From JAWWPG01 sp963820035 (GTDB lineage Bacteria; Actinomycetota; Actinomycetes; Propionibacteriales; Nocardioidaceae), in assembly GCA_963820035.1 (NCBI GenBank), contig CAWFYK010000009.1, positions 372,001 through 436,000 of the forward strand: DNA of 64,000 bases, in the 5' to 3' direction. The position numbers and the translations under genes were made by a program. This document shows, in pieces, positions 53,797 to 62,544 of this stretch (the first letter of the stretch is position 1; every line of letters begins with the position of its first letter). Below the pieces are notes generated by a model. The model saw only the letters and a program-made list of their open reading frames with translations, did not search any database and was not told the origin of the DNA.

Positions 53797-55215
53797 ATGC
53801 GCAGGTTCGCTCGAAAGCAGTTGTCCATTCTGGCGGTTCCGGCCCTCGTGGTCGCAATGCTCGCGTGCACGAGTCCGGCCGATGGTCGCGCGACGGGTAC
53901 GGCGCCACCGTCGACCTCCGCCCCGCGAGCCGCGCGAGCGGGATCGGGTGCCGCGACCCACGACAACTGGGTGACCTACCACTACGGGCCGGCCAGACAT
54001 GGCTTCGACCCTGCCGCGCAGCAGGCGAGCGGGCACCTCTCGACCGCGTGGACAACCAAGCTCGACGGTGCCGTCTACGGCGAGCCGTTGGTCGTCTTCG
54101 GCAAGGTCATCGTCGCCACCGAGAACGACACGATCTATGCGCTCTCGTTGGGCGGCAAGGTGCTGTGGAAGCGACACGTGGGGACGCCGGTCCCGCTGTC
54201 CGCGCTGCCGTGCGGCAACATCGACCCGCTCGGTATCACCGGCACCCCCAGCTATGGCGCCGGCACCCACCAGATCTACTTCGCGGCGGAGCTCGACCAT
54301 CCCATCCGGCACCGGCTGTTCGCGGTGTCCGCGGCGACCGGCCAGGTGAGCTGGTCACGCAGCGTCGACCCCGCTTCCATGGACGCGCAAGCCACCCAGG
54401 AGCGCGGCGCCCTGGCCATCGCGCAGGGTCGGGTGTGGGTGCCGTTCGGCGGGCTTGCCGGCGACTGCGGCCCCTACCACGGCTGGGTCATCGGCAGCCC
54501 ACTCTCCGGCAGTGGCCCGCTGAGCGTCTACAAGCAGCCGAGCGCACGCGAGGCCGGCATCTGGGCACCGTCCGGGCCCGCTGTCGACGTCAGCGGACAC
54601 CTCTACGTCGCGGTCGGCAACGGCGCGTCGGTGGCCCCGCCGTACGACGACAGCGACAGTGTCCTGAAGCTCGACGGCAACCGCAAGATCTCCCTCTTCG
54701 CTCCCACGAACTGGGCTGCCGAGAACGCCGCTGACAAGGATCTCGGCTCGACCGGTCCGCTGCTGTTCAACGCACTCGGTCAGCATTGGGTGTTCGCGGA
54801 CGGGAAGGCCGGTGACGGCTACCTGCTCCACCAGGAGGACCTCGGCGGCATCGGCGGCGCAGCTGCCTCGATCAACGGCTGCGCCTCGTGGAGCGGGATG
54901 GCCTTCAACGACGGGCTGATCTACATCCCCTGCTCCAGTGGGCTGAGCGCCTACCGCGTCGTCGCCGGCCCTGCGGTTCAACGCGTCTGGACCAACGGCA
55001 CGATCCAGTACGGCGCCGCACCGGTCGTCGGTGGCGGCGCCGTGTGGGCGGCATACAACGGCCGGCTGTATCAAGTCAACCCCACCACCGGGAGCATCGT
55101 GACGTCGATCTCGATCGGCGCCTGCCCGTGTCCGCACTTCGTGACGCCGACCCTGCACAGCAATCTCGTCTTCGTCGGGACCCAGACCGGGGTCGTCGCG
55201 CTCCGGACGAGCTAG
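53797..55215 (+). CDS. Secreted PQQ-repeat beta-propeller protein
   Basis: 472 aa. N-terminal signal sequence (RRFARKQLSILAVPALVVAMLAC) with a weak lipobox at MLAC, then a Ser/Thr/Ala linker and PQQ-like blades such as YGEPLVVFGKVIVATENDTIYAL and LYQVNPTTGSIV. PQQ-binding residues are not obvious, so it may be a structural propeller rather than a quinoprotein dehydrogenase. Several cysteines suggest extracellular disulfides. GGGAGG lies 4 bp before ATG 53797. The DUF1992 gene converges 4 bp after its stop. Confidence 0.8.
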   Translation: MRRFARKQLSILAVPALVVAMLACTSPADGRATGTAPPSTSAPRAARAGSGAATHDNWVTYHYGPARHGFDPAAQQASGHLSTAWTTKLDGAVYGEPLVVFGKVIVATENDTIYALSLGGKVLWKRHVGTPVPLSALPCGNIDPLGITGTPSYGAGTHQIYFAAELDHPIRHRLFAVSAATGQVSWSRSVDPASMDAQATQERGALAIAQGRVWVPFGGLAGDCGPYHGWVIGSPLSGSGPLSVYKQPSAREAGIWAPSGPAVDVSGHLYVAVGNGASVAPPYDDSDSVLKLDGNRKISLFAPTNWAAENAADKDLGSTGPLLFNALGQHWVFADGKAGDGYLLHQEDLGGIGGAAASINGCASWSGMAFNDGLIYIPCSSGLSAYRVVAGPAVQRVWTNGTIQYGAAPVVGGGAVWAAYNGRLYQVNPTTGSIVTSISIGACPCPHFVTPTLHSNLVFVGTQTGVVALRTS

Positions 55216-55219
55216 TCCG

Positions 55220-55672
55220 TCAGCGACCGTCGTCGGGCTCGTCGCGCGCTCGGCGATGCTCGTCAAGTGCCGCCTGTCGGCGTCGCGCGCGGTCCTCGCG
55301 GGCCTGTCGCCACGTGCCGACGGCCTGCTCCTCGTCGACCGTCCGGACGAACACCGGTGGACCCGAGTCGGCTCGCCGGCGAGCGAGCAGCACCCGGCGG
55401 TTGAGGTCGGTGATGATCTCCCGGACCGTCTGTTCCGAGCGCTCGGCCACCAGCCGCTGCGGCAGGTCCTCGACCTCCTTGCGCAACGCCAGCGACGCGG
55501 GGAGCGGCATGGGGAGCTGCTCGCGGCGGATCAGGTCCTTGGCCCACCAGTCGTCGTCGCGCCGGTCGCCGAGTCCCTTGATCGGCTTGCCCGCGCCGGG
55601 CAGGTTGTCGAACTCGCCGCGCTCCTGCGCCTCGCGGATCTGCCGGTCGATCCACGACTCGAAGCCGCTCAT
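55220..55672 (-). CDS. DUF1992 (DnaJC28-like) protein
   Basis: 150 aa. FESWIDRQIREAQERGEFDNLPGAGKPI is the diagnostic DUF1992 segment, followed by LPMPLPASLALRKEVEDLP and a very basic tail (RARRRQAALDEHRRARDE). Function is unknown; the eukaryotic relative is a DnaJ-like protein without a J domain here. ATG 55672 is chosen by the family start. Confidence 0.87.
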   Translation of the reverse strand: MSGFESWIDRQIREAQERGEFDNLPGAGKPIKGLGDRRDDDWWAKDLIRREQLPMPLPASLALRKEVEDLPQRLVAERSEQTVREIITDLNRRVLLARRRADSGPPVFVRTVDEEQAVGTWRQAREDRARRRQAALDEHRRARDEPDDGR

Positions 55673-56088
55673 GGCGCCGGCACCCGGAGCACGTGCCCGG
55701 CTATCCGCACTGTGGCCTGCGCTCCCAGCCCCGCGTGTGCCACGAGACCGTGGCCGCAGTACGCCGGCCACGGCAGGTGACCGTCAGACGCCCCTGGCCG
55801 AGGTGGACAGGCCGACCGCTGACGCCGGTCGTCGTGCCCGTGACCGGATGCGGTCGGAGCGACCGCGCCATTGCCCCGATTCGCTGCCACGAGGAGCCGC
55901 CGGCAACCTGATGGCAGGCCGCTGCCCGGTCGCAGACCGTGTCGAAGGCGGTCCGCGCGGTGGTCACTGAGCTGACGTACCACGGGTCGAGGTCACGCCA
56001 CGAGGGTCTCACAACCCGGGTTCGTGGCCACAGCCGAACGGACGGGTTGTCCCGGTTGGGACGTTGCCGTCTTGCTGGCTGAACAGAC
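55673..56088. other. Intergenic region without recognisable gene
   Basis: About 415 bp. Open frames exist but none resembles a known protein and none has a convincing ribosome-binding site. It may hold a promoter for the DUF1992 gene; I see nothing clear. Confidence 0.4.
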
Positions 56089-56122
56089 GTGTGGCCGGGT
56101 ACGTCGCCGTACCCGGCCACAC
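56089..56122 (-). terminator. Terminator hairpin after the sedolisin gene
   Basis: Perfect 15-bp stem GTGTGGCCGGGTACG/CGTACCCGGCCACAC with loop TCGC. It lies 46 bp past the stop of the minus-strand peptidase gene. Only a short TCTGTTC follows on the minus strand, so termination is U-tract-poor. Confidence 0.6.
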
Positions 56123-56167
56123 ACTCACCCCCATCGGGGAATGAGGTCCTGCTGGTCGTGCGTCCGG

Positions 56168-57355
56168 TCAGAAGCCTGCCACGCCGTGGGGGGTTCCGAG
56201 ACCGGTCGGGCCGTCCCAGCCGGCGCGCGCGGTGCACACCGGAATGCCACAGCTGCCGTTGCTGCCGCTCGTGACGTCGTAGAGCTTGCCGGTGTGGTGG
56301 TAGACGATCCTCGCCGGGTAACCCTTCGTCTTGCCCGAGAGGCCGAAGACGGCCGCGATGATCGGCGAGGACTCGCTGGTTCCGCCGACCTGGAGGAAGC
56401 CGCCGCAGCCGGAGACCGTGCCGCAGTAGATGTTCAGTCCACCGTTGCTCGGGTCGGCCACTGCCGAGACGTCAGCCGACGCCTTGGTGTTGCAGGTGGT
56501 GTTGGCAGCACCCTGCCACGCTGGCTTCGGGTTGGTGCCGCACCCTGATCCGGCGCCGCTCCAGACGGTCTCGTGGAAGCCACGAGCGCTGCCGTCCTTG
56601 AACGCCGAGGTGCCGCCGACAGCGACGACGTGCGTGTCGCTCGACGGGTAGCTGCCGCCGTTGAAGCCGTTGTCACCGGTTGACGCGGTCACCGCGATGC
56701 GCTTGTGGTTGTACGCGGCCTGGTTGCTGCTGTTGCCGCCGCCGTAGCTGTTCGAGATCGCCTTGACGCCGGGCTGCAGGGCTGCCCGGTTGACGGCGGT
56801 TCCGAGGTCCGCGAAGGAGTTCGAGGTCGCCTGGACGACGAGAATCTTGCAGTCCGGGCAGGCGGCCGAGACGGCGTCGACGTCAAGCGCCTGCTCGATG
56901 TCCCAGCCCGAGTTGGTCGGCGGGTTGCTCGACCCGCCGTTCTGGTCCATCCGCTTGAAGCAGCCGTTGGCCGTGGTGCAGGCGGGCAGTCCGTAGGTGC
57001 TGCGGAAGTGCGCCAGGTCGGCCTCGAGGCCCGGGTAGCCGAACGCGTCGACGATCGCGACGGTGCGGCCGCCGCTCTTCAGGCCGGTGAGTTTGTAGGC
57101 CTTCTGGATGTCGGCCGGCGTGAAGGCCGCGGCGAGCGGCTTGACGCTGCCCTGGACCTTGCCGTTCGATGCCGTCATCGCGAGGGCGTAACAGCTGGCG
57201 TGACCGGGCTTCACATGGGTGGAACACACCCGCACCGCGTGGGATCCCACGCTGGGGTTGGCGGGCCTGGCCGATGCCGCGGGCATCACGGCCGCGAGAC
57301 CGGTGATGGCGAGGGCGCCAGCAGCCAGGCCGGAGAAGATGACCTTGCGATTCAC
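56168..57355 (-). CDS. Secreted S53-family (sedolisin) serine-carboxyl peptidase
   Basis: 395 aa with an Ala-rich signal peptide. The catalytic set of sedolisins is complete: E154 and D158 (DIEQALDVD), oxyanion Asp D228 (ASTGDNG) and nucleophile S327 (GGTSESSP). The usual large pro-domain is missing; only about 75 residues precede the catalytic part. Such enzymes work outside the cell at acid pH. GTG 57355 has AAGGAG about 6 bp upstream, better than ATG 57385. Eight or more cysteines suggest disulfides. Confidence 0.87.
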   Translation of the reverse strand: MNRKVIFSGLAAGALAITGLAAVMPAASARPANPSVGSHAVRVCSTHVKPGHASCYALAMTASNGKVQGSVKPLAAAFTPADIQKAYKLTGLKSGGRTVAIVDAFGYPGLEADLAHFRSTYGLPACTTANGCFKRMDQNGGSSNPPTNSGWDIEQALDVDAVSAACPDCKILVVQATSNSFADLGTAVNRAALQPGVKAISNSYGGGNSSNQAAYNHKRIAVTASTGDNGFNGGSYPSSDTHVVAVGGTSAFKDGSARGFHETVWSGAGSGCGTNPKPAWQGAANTTCNTKASADVSAVADPSNGGLNIYCGTVSGCGGFLQVGGTSESSPIIAAVFGLSGKTKGYPARIVYHHTGKLYDVTSGSNGSCGIPVCTARAGWDGPTGLGTPHGVAGF

Positions 57356-57496
57356 TCGTACTCCTTCAATAGATCGGACCCCCAAACGACGTTCGTCCCG
57401 AGGTTTCAGATGAGCCGTATGAAACTTTGCCTAGGACCGGCCCCGTGTCCAGGCTGTTACATGAGAGATTCCTAAGAAGATTTGGGCCGGTGTAAC

Positions 57497-57530
57497 GTCT
57501 CGGTCGAGACACTGGGCAGGACATCTGCCC
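57497..57530 (-). terminator. Tandem hairpins between sigma-factor gene and sedolisin gene
   Basis: GGGCAG-N5-CTGCCC (57514-57530) and GTCTCG-GT-CGAGAC (57497-57510), two perfect 6-bp stems side by side, 47-80 bp after the sigma-factor stop. They may terminate that transcript or lie in the peptidase leader. Confidence 0.4.
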
Positions 57531-57576
57531 TAAAGGTACCCAAAGTGCAACGCCTCGCCTCATGCTACGAGGAGAT

Positions 57577-58071
57577 TCATCGGTCATCTGATACAGCAGC
57601 CGGGTAGCGCTCACGCAGTTTCTTGATCCCGTCTGCCGCGGCCCGGCGGGAGGCTGCCTCGGAGTTGCCCAGGATCAAGGCCACCTCGGCATACGGCAAC
57701 CCCGCGACGTAGTGGTAGGCCACCGCCTCCCGTTGCTTGCGCGGAAGAGTCGCGAGCAGGTCCCACGCCTCGGCTCGCTCGTCGATCGACAGTCCGCCGT
57801 ACGCCGCTTCGGGCACCTCCTCGACCGGCACCGGCAGTCGCGCCCGTCTGCGGTGCTGGTCGATGGCTTTCCGCTTGGCGATCGTGACCAGCCAGGCCTC
57901 GACGTTGCTTCCCGGGCGCAGGTCCGGATAGGCCCGCATCGCGGCCAGGAACGTCTCCGACCAGGCATCCTCCGCGTCCGCCGGACCCAGCACGGCACGA
58001 CACACGCGGAAGACGGTGGGTCCGTGCTCGGCAACGATCTCCTCGAAAGGTCTGGCTGCCACGTTTGGCAA
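57577..58071 (-). CDS. ECF-type RNA polymerase sigma factor
   Basis: 164 aa. Region 2 (VFRVCRAVLGPADAEDAWSETFLAAM, NVEAWLVTIAKRKAIDQHRRR) and region 4 (LLATLPRKQREAVAYHYVAGLPYAEVALILGNSEAASRR) are both clear. The start is a TTG at 58071, supported by GGGGGAGGGG 4-5 bp upstream; GTG 58062 is an alternative. No anti-sigma gene is adjacent. It may control the sedolisin gene next door, but nothing shows this directly. Confidence 0.85.
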   Translation of the reverse strand: MPNVAARPFEEIVAEHGPTVFRVCRAVLGPADAEDAWSETFLAAMRAYPDLRPGSNVEAWLVTIAKRKAIDQHRRRARLPVPVEEVPEAAYGGLSIDERAEAWDLLATLPRKQREAVAYHYVAGLPYAEVALILGNSEAASRRAAADGIKKLRERYPAAVSDDR

Positions 58072-58125
58072 ACGCCCCTCCCCCGGGATTCGTGAGGTTC
58101 TGTCGGGGCCAGTGTCTCAGCAGGC

Positions 58126-58824
58126 TCACCGGACGGCGTGAGTGGCGATCTCCAGATCGTTGGGAAGTGGTTCCATGACCAGTCCCGGCTCTCGACGTCC
58201 GATCCCTCGGGCGAGCAGCCAGTCGGTGAGCGCGGGGTTCCTCGGCAGCAGCGCCCCGTGCAGATACGAACCGATCGCCGACCCGGCGACCTGACCTTCG
58301 GTTCCGTCTTCCCCGTTGTTTCCGAAGCCACTCAGGACCCGTCCCAAGGGCTCGGTTCCAGGCGATGGGAAGGTGCGTCCGCTGTGGTTCTCGAAGCCGA
58401 CGACCTCACCCCACCGGGTGCTGAGGTGGACGTTGCCGACCAACCTTCCGCGGCCCGCGATGGTGACGGCGTCGAAGATCCCCAAGCCGCTGATCCGATC
58501 GTCGGCCCCCGTGACGTACTCGTGGCACAGCAGCTGGTAGCCGCCGCAGATGGCGAGCAGCGCGGCGCCCTCCTCGAGCTGGCCGCGGATGCGTGCGCCG
58601 TTGTCCAGCAGCAGGCTCTGAGCCACCGCCGTCTGCGCGAGATCCTGTCCGCCCCCGATGAAGAAGACGTCGATATCGGCCGGTGCCGTTTCGTGCCGGC
58701 CGATCCGAACGACGCGAGGTTCGATGCCTCGCCAGTGCGCTCGCTGAACGAGGGCGAGCACGTTGCCTCGGTCGCCGTACGTGCTCATCTCGGCCGGGTA
58801 GAGCCAACCGATCGTGACGATCAT
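58126..58824 (-). CDS. gatD: Lipid II isoglutaminyl synthase, glutaminase subunit GatD
   Basis: 232 aa, class I amidotransferase-like (CobB/CobQ type). Nucleophile C93 is in AICGGYQLLC and the His of the dyad in GSYLHGALLPRNP; numbering closely matches staphylococcal GatD. It supplies ammonia to MurT for amidation of the peptidoglycan stem D-glutamate. ATG 58824 lies 7 bp after the murT stop, so the two subunits are co-expressed. Confidence 0.93.
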   Translation of the reverse strand: MIVTIGWLYPAEMSTYGDRGNVLALVQRAHWRGIEPRVVRIGRHETAPADIDVFFIGGGQDLAQTAVAQSLLLDNGARIRGQLEEGAALLAICGGYQLLCHEYVTGADDRISGLGIFDAVTIAGRGRLVGNVHLSTRWGEVVGFENHSGRTFPSPGTEPLGRVLSGFGNNGEDGTEGQVAGSAIGSYLHGALLPRNPALTDWLLARGIGRREPGLVMEPLPNDLEIATHAVR

Positions 58825-58831
58825 CGGTGTC

Positions 58832-60253
58832 TCACTGCGCCCAGAACGATGTCAGCTCGCGTCGCCGTCCGACGGCCTGGCGTAGAGCGAGCATCGCGCT
58901 GTAGGTCGGGAGGATGAAGCCGGACCCGCCCTCAGGGATGCGAAGGGTGAACGCATCGAACGCCTTGCCGAGATCGGGACCGAGGTGGTGGATGCGGTCG
59001 CGAGGTACCCCTGCGTAGTAGAGGCGGTTGCACATGTCGGCGGCCCGCGTCCCGGCGGCACAGAAGTCGACATCTTCCGACGCGGCCTGCTCGAGGTCGA
59101 CATCCCAGATCCAGGAGACGTCCCGGCCGTCGGAGGCCTCATCGTTGAGGACGAAGAGCACCGGGTCTCGGGCTCCGCGACCGACGCCCCAGATGGTGCG
59201 AAGGACCTCGTTGCAACCAACCGGATTCTTGATCAGCATGACCATCAGGCTGCGGCCCTGGTGGACGATGCGCTCGGATCGGCCGAAGGCGCCGCGGTAG
59301 TGGGCGATGCTCCGCTGAACGACAGACGAGGAGATGTGCAGAGTCTGCGCGGCGGCCGCCGCGGCTACCACGTTGTAGCTGTTGTAAAGCCCCGGGAGAC
59401 CGACTTCGACCCGGAACTCCTCATCGCGTCCGGCGAGGTTCATCGTCTGGAAATCCTGCGACCACAACTCGACAGCGGAAGCGGCAAAACCGAGAGGTGG
59501 CCGGCTGATGCCACAGGCCTCACACCGCCAGCTGCCGAGATGACCGACGTAGATCTCGCTGTAGGTGAAGGGCTCACCACAGTCCGGGCACCCGATGACC
59601 TCGGCAGCATGGGGAACCGCGTCGAGGCGATGGCGTGAGTCCTTGATCCCGAACAGCACCCGTGTCGCCTTCAGCGAGTCCGTGAGCATCACGAGTGACG
59701 GGTCGTCACCGTTCGCGAGCACGGTCGTCTCATCCGAAAGCTCCGCGAGAGCAGCTCGCCAACGCCCGAGGACCGAGTCGACCTCGCCGTAGCGGTCGAG
59801 CTGGTCGCGGAACAAGTTGGTCAGCACGACCAAGCCGGGGCGGGTGCGGGACAGCACCTCGGGTAGGGCCGCCTCGTCAGTCTCGAGAACAGCGATCCCC
59901 GCGTCGCCTCGGGCCGAGACCCGCGAGGCCGCTGCGAGGGTCGACACGATGCCGCCGACGAGGTTGGCTCCCGCCCGGTTGTGTACGACGCGACGCCCGT
60001 CGGCTGTCAGGATCTCCGCCAGCAGTCGTGCCGTCGTGGTCTTGCCGTTGGTCCCTGCGACGACCACTGCGCCTTGGCTGAACCGCCCCGAGAGCTTCTC
60101 CAAGGCGCGCGGGTCCATCGTGCTGGCCACCCGGCCCGGTGCCGCCGTCCCACCGCCGAGCCCGAAGCGCCGGCTGAGACTCGACACAGCGTGGGCGCTC
60201 CCGATGGCCAGGGATAGCCGCGGGTCGATCCGCGCGGGAGAGTTCAGGCTCAC
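58832..60253 (-). CDS. murT: Lipid II isoglutaminyl synthase, ligase subunit MurT
   Basis: 473-aa Mur-ligase-like protein. ATP-binding AGTNGKTTTAR (near residue 66), a four-cysteine zinc ribbon (CPDCGEPF and CEACG) inserted in the central domain as in MurT, and a C-terminal DUF1727 domain. With GatD it amidates D-Glu to D-isoglutamine in lipid II. TAGGAT lies exactly 6 nt before GTG 60253 (leaderless layout). First gene of the murT-gatD operon. Confidence 0.94.
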   Translation of the reverse strand: MSLNSPARIDPRLSLAIGSAHAVSSLSRRFGLGGGTAAPGRVASTMDPRALEKLSGRFSQGAVVVAGTNGKTTTARLLAEILTADGRRVVHNRAGANLVGGIVSTLAAASRVSARGDAGIAVLETDEAALPEVLSRTRPGLVVLTNLFRDQLDRYGEVDSVLGRWRAALAELSDETTVLANGDDPSLVMLTDSLKATRVLFGIKDSRHRLDAVPHAAEVIGCPDCGEPFTYSEIYVGHLGSWRCEACGISRPPLGFAASAVELWSQDFQTMNLAGRDEEFRVEVGLPGLYNSYNVVAAAAAAQTLHISSSVVQRSIAHYRGAFGRSERIVHQGRSLMVMLIKNPVGCNEVLRTIWGVGRGARDPVLFVLNDEASDGRDVSWIWDVDLEQAASEDVDFCAAGTRAADMCNRLYYAGVPRDRIHHLGPDLGKAFDAFTLRIPEGGSGFILPTYSAMLALRQAVGRRRELTSFWAQ

Positions 60254-60327
60254 ACTTCCATCCTAGGGGAGCACACTGAGCCCTCACGGAGCCCGAGGCA
60301 ACCGCAGGGCAAAATCTCCGAGCGGCC

Positions 60328-61065
60328 TCAGCTGGCTCGGCCCTGCGCATCGTCAGCGGGCTCCCGGGTTGCCTCCAACCGGTATCCGAACCCACGCAGC
60401 GTCGTGATCTTCGGCAGCCGCGGCTGCGGCGTCATCTCCGACACCGCTTCACGAAGCCGACGCCGAACCGCCGCCACGTGGACGTCGAGAGTCTTGGTCG
60501 AGCCGAACCAGTTCGCACCCCAGACGTCCGCCATCAAGGTGCCACGGCTCAACGCCTGCCCCGCCGACATCACGAGCCGCGCCAGCAGGTCGAACTCCTT
60601 CGCCCTGAGCCTGACCTCCCGACCAGCCACCAGGCAACGACGCACGGACAGGTCGATGACGAGATCCTCGCAGGCGTAGACCGATGCCTGATCGGTGGCA
60701 TGCGCGGCTCTCCGGAGATGCGCACGCACTCTCGCGAGGAGCTCGCTGACGCGAAACGGCTTGGTCAGGTAGTCGTCGGCCCCAGACTCGAGACCGACGA
60801 TCACGTCCATCTCCTCTCGGCGCGCCGTGAGCATCACCAGGATCGCCTCGGGTTGGCGCACTCTCAGGGTGCGACAGAGCTCGAGGCCATCGACATCGGG
60901 GAGACCGAGATCGAGCAGCACCAGGTCGACAGGTGTCCGGGCGGCGATGTCCTCGGCCCCTGCGCCATCGTGCTCCCAGGAGACGTCATGACCGTCGTCA
61001 GTCAGAGCGGCGCTGACCAGCTCACCGATAGTTTCGTCATCCTCGACCAACAGGATCGAAGGCAT
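60328..61065 (-). CDS. OmpR-family response regulator
   Basis: 245 aa. Receiver with D52 (LVLLDLGLPDVDG) and YLTKPF; C-terminal winged helix with RLRAKEFDLLARLVMSAG and TTLRGFGYRLE. TAGGCT is 6 nt before ATG 61065, suggesting a leaderless mRNA. It is divergent from, not co-transcribed with, the adjacent histidine kinase, an uncommon layout for a cognate pair. Confidence 0.92.
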   Translation of the reverse strand: MPSILLVEDDETIGELVSAALTDDGHDVSWEHDGAGAEDIAARTPVDLVLLDLGLPDVDGLELCRTLRVRQPEAILVMLTARREEMDVIVGLESGADDYLTKPFRVSELLARVRAHLRRAAHATDQASVYACEDLVIDLSVRRCLVAGREVRLRAKEFDLLARLVMSAGQALSRGTLMADVWGANWFGSTKTLDVHVAAVRRRLREAVSEMTPQPRLPKITTLRGFGYRLEATREPADDAQGRAS

Positions 61066-61157
61066 GGGGTCAGCCTAGTGCGGAGATCCGGGCCCAGATC
61101 GGGAGCGAATCCGGTCCACGAGGCAGGATGGACGAGGCGCCAGGGAGTGAGGTCAGC

Positions 61158-62417
61158 GTGCACAGGAAGATACTCGTGGTGGCTCTGACCGCAGTGGCGC
61201 TGGCAGTCACGGTGTTCGGGGTTCCGCTCGCGGTGCTGATCAGCCGGAATGTCGTGAGCCAGGAGCGGACAGAGATTCAACGGCAGGCGCTGCGGGTCGC
61301 CGTTCAGATCTCACCCCGGTCGATGCGTGGCGTCCACGCCCAGCTTCTGCACGACGGCGAGTCTGGGGCCCAGCCCATCGGTCTGTACGACGCGACCGGG
61401 CGGCTCATCGAGGGCACCGGCCCACCGCGTCTCGAGCCCGCTCTGGCGTCGTCCCTCCGCGGCTCGATCGCCCAGGCCACCGCCTCGACGGCGCTCACCG
61501 TCGCCGTGCCACTGTCGGCGGACCAACACGTGTTCGCCGTGCTGAGGGTTGCGTCGCCGCTCGACGAGGTCGCGAAGCAGATTCACCACGACTGGCTCAT
61601 CGTCGCCCTGCTCGGCATCGCCGCCGCGGTGGTGGCGGGACTGATCGCCACCGTGCAGAGCCGCCGGCTCGCCGCCCCGATGCGGACCCTGGAGAGGGTG
61701 GCGACCGAGCTCGGAAGCGGGAACCTCGGCGCTCGGGCGCCGAGCAGCGGCGTTGCCGAGATCGACCGGGCCAGTGGGGCCCTCAACGCCACGGCAGCCC
61801 GGCTGGGGGACCTGATCGCCCGGGAGCAGGCATTCTCCACCCGCGCGTCGCACCAGCTGCGCACTCCGCTCACCGGGCTTCGGCTCCAGCTGGAGGCCGG
61901 CCTGGCGGGCGATCGCGACGGACTCGCGGATGCTGCTCGCAGCGCCATCCGCTCGGCCGACGAGCTCTCCCAGACCATCGACGACGTCCTCCGGCTGTCG
62001 CGCCGGACTATGCCGCAAGGTCCCTCCCTGTCGATCGACGAGATGCTCCGGGACACCAGCCGCCGCTGGACCTCCCTGCTCGCGGCCAGAGGACGGTTGA
62101 TCCGGATCGAGCTCGAAGACCCTCCCACGACGAAGACTCCGGCGGCCGCCATCCGGCAGGTTCTCGACGTACTCGTCGACAACGCCTACCGGCATGGCCG
62201 TGGAGTGGTGACATTGCGGGCCAGGGAGAGCGCTGGGGCGCTCGCCATCGACGTCATCGACGAAGGGCACGCCGGGCCGTTGTTGCCCCCGCGCGAGGAC
62301 GGCCTCGGTCTGGCGCTTGCCACGTCGATCGCCGCCGGGCAGGGTGGCCGCCTCGTCCAGGCCATCGGCGAACCCGCCACTCGGATGACGGCGCTGCTCC
62401 CCGGAGAGGACGACTGA
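61158..62417 (+). CDS. Sensor histidine kinase
   Basis: 419 aa. TM1 about residues 5-28, a short extracytoplasmic domain, TM2 about 146-167, HAMP (RRLAAPMRTLERVATELGSG), HisKA with H232 in ASHQLRTPL, and a compact ATPase domain (LDVLVDNAYRHGRG, DEGHAGP, GLGLALATSI). GTG 61158 follows GTGAGG; ATG 61128 would add 10 residues. Partner of the divergent response regulator. The signal is unknown. Confidence 0.9.
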   Translation: MHRKILVVALTAVALAVTVFGVPLAVLISRNVVSQERTEIQRQALRVAVQISPRSMRGVHAQLLHDGESGAQPIGLYDATGRLIEGTGPPRLEPALASSLRGSIAQATASTALTVAVPLSADQHVFAVLRVASPLDEVAKQIHHDWLIVALLGIAAAVVAGLIATVQSRRLAAPMRTLERVATELGSGNLGARAPSSGVAEIDRASGALNATAARLGDLIAREQAFSTRASHQLRTPLTGLRLQLEAGLAGDRDGLADAARSAIRSADELSQTIDDVLRLSRRTMPQGPSLSIDEMLRDTSRRWTSLLAARGRLIRIELEDPPTTKTPAAAIRQVLDVLVDNAYRHGRGVVTLRARESAGALAIDVIDEGHAGPLLPPREDGLGLALATSIAAGQGGRLVQAIGEPATRMTALLPGEDD

Positions 62418-62503
62418 CCGCGGGAGATTTCTTCCGTCTGTAACACTCCGGCCCTCTCGAACGATTACCAGTCAGTGACCCGTTCACGATTACACCCACC
62501 CGT

Positions 62504-62544
62504 ACATCGACCTGTCCCCCATCACCTCAGGGACAGGTCGATGT
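62504..62544 (+). promoter_or_regulatory. Stem-loop masking the ribosome-binding site and start codon
   Basis: Perfect 15-bp stem ACATCGACCTGTCCC/GGGACAGGTCGATGT with an 11-nt loop. Its 3' arm contains the GGGACAGG ribosome-binding site and the ATG at 62541 of the downstream regulator. Two direct repeats ACGATTAC (62461-62468 and 62486-62493) lie just upstream. Confidence 0.75.

Noticed and set aside
53083..54312. 409-residue open frame containing the GNAT protein
   Set aside because: The upstream part reads through repeat array D and antisense to the PQQ gene; the acetyltransferase starts at 53571.
55701..56237. 178-residue minus-strand open frame after the sedolisin gene
   Set aside because: It contains the 15-bp terminator hairpin, overlaps the peptidase stop region, has no family resemblance and no ribosome-binding site.
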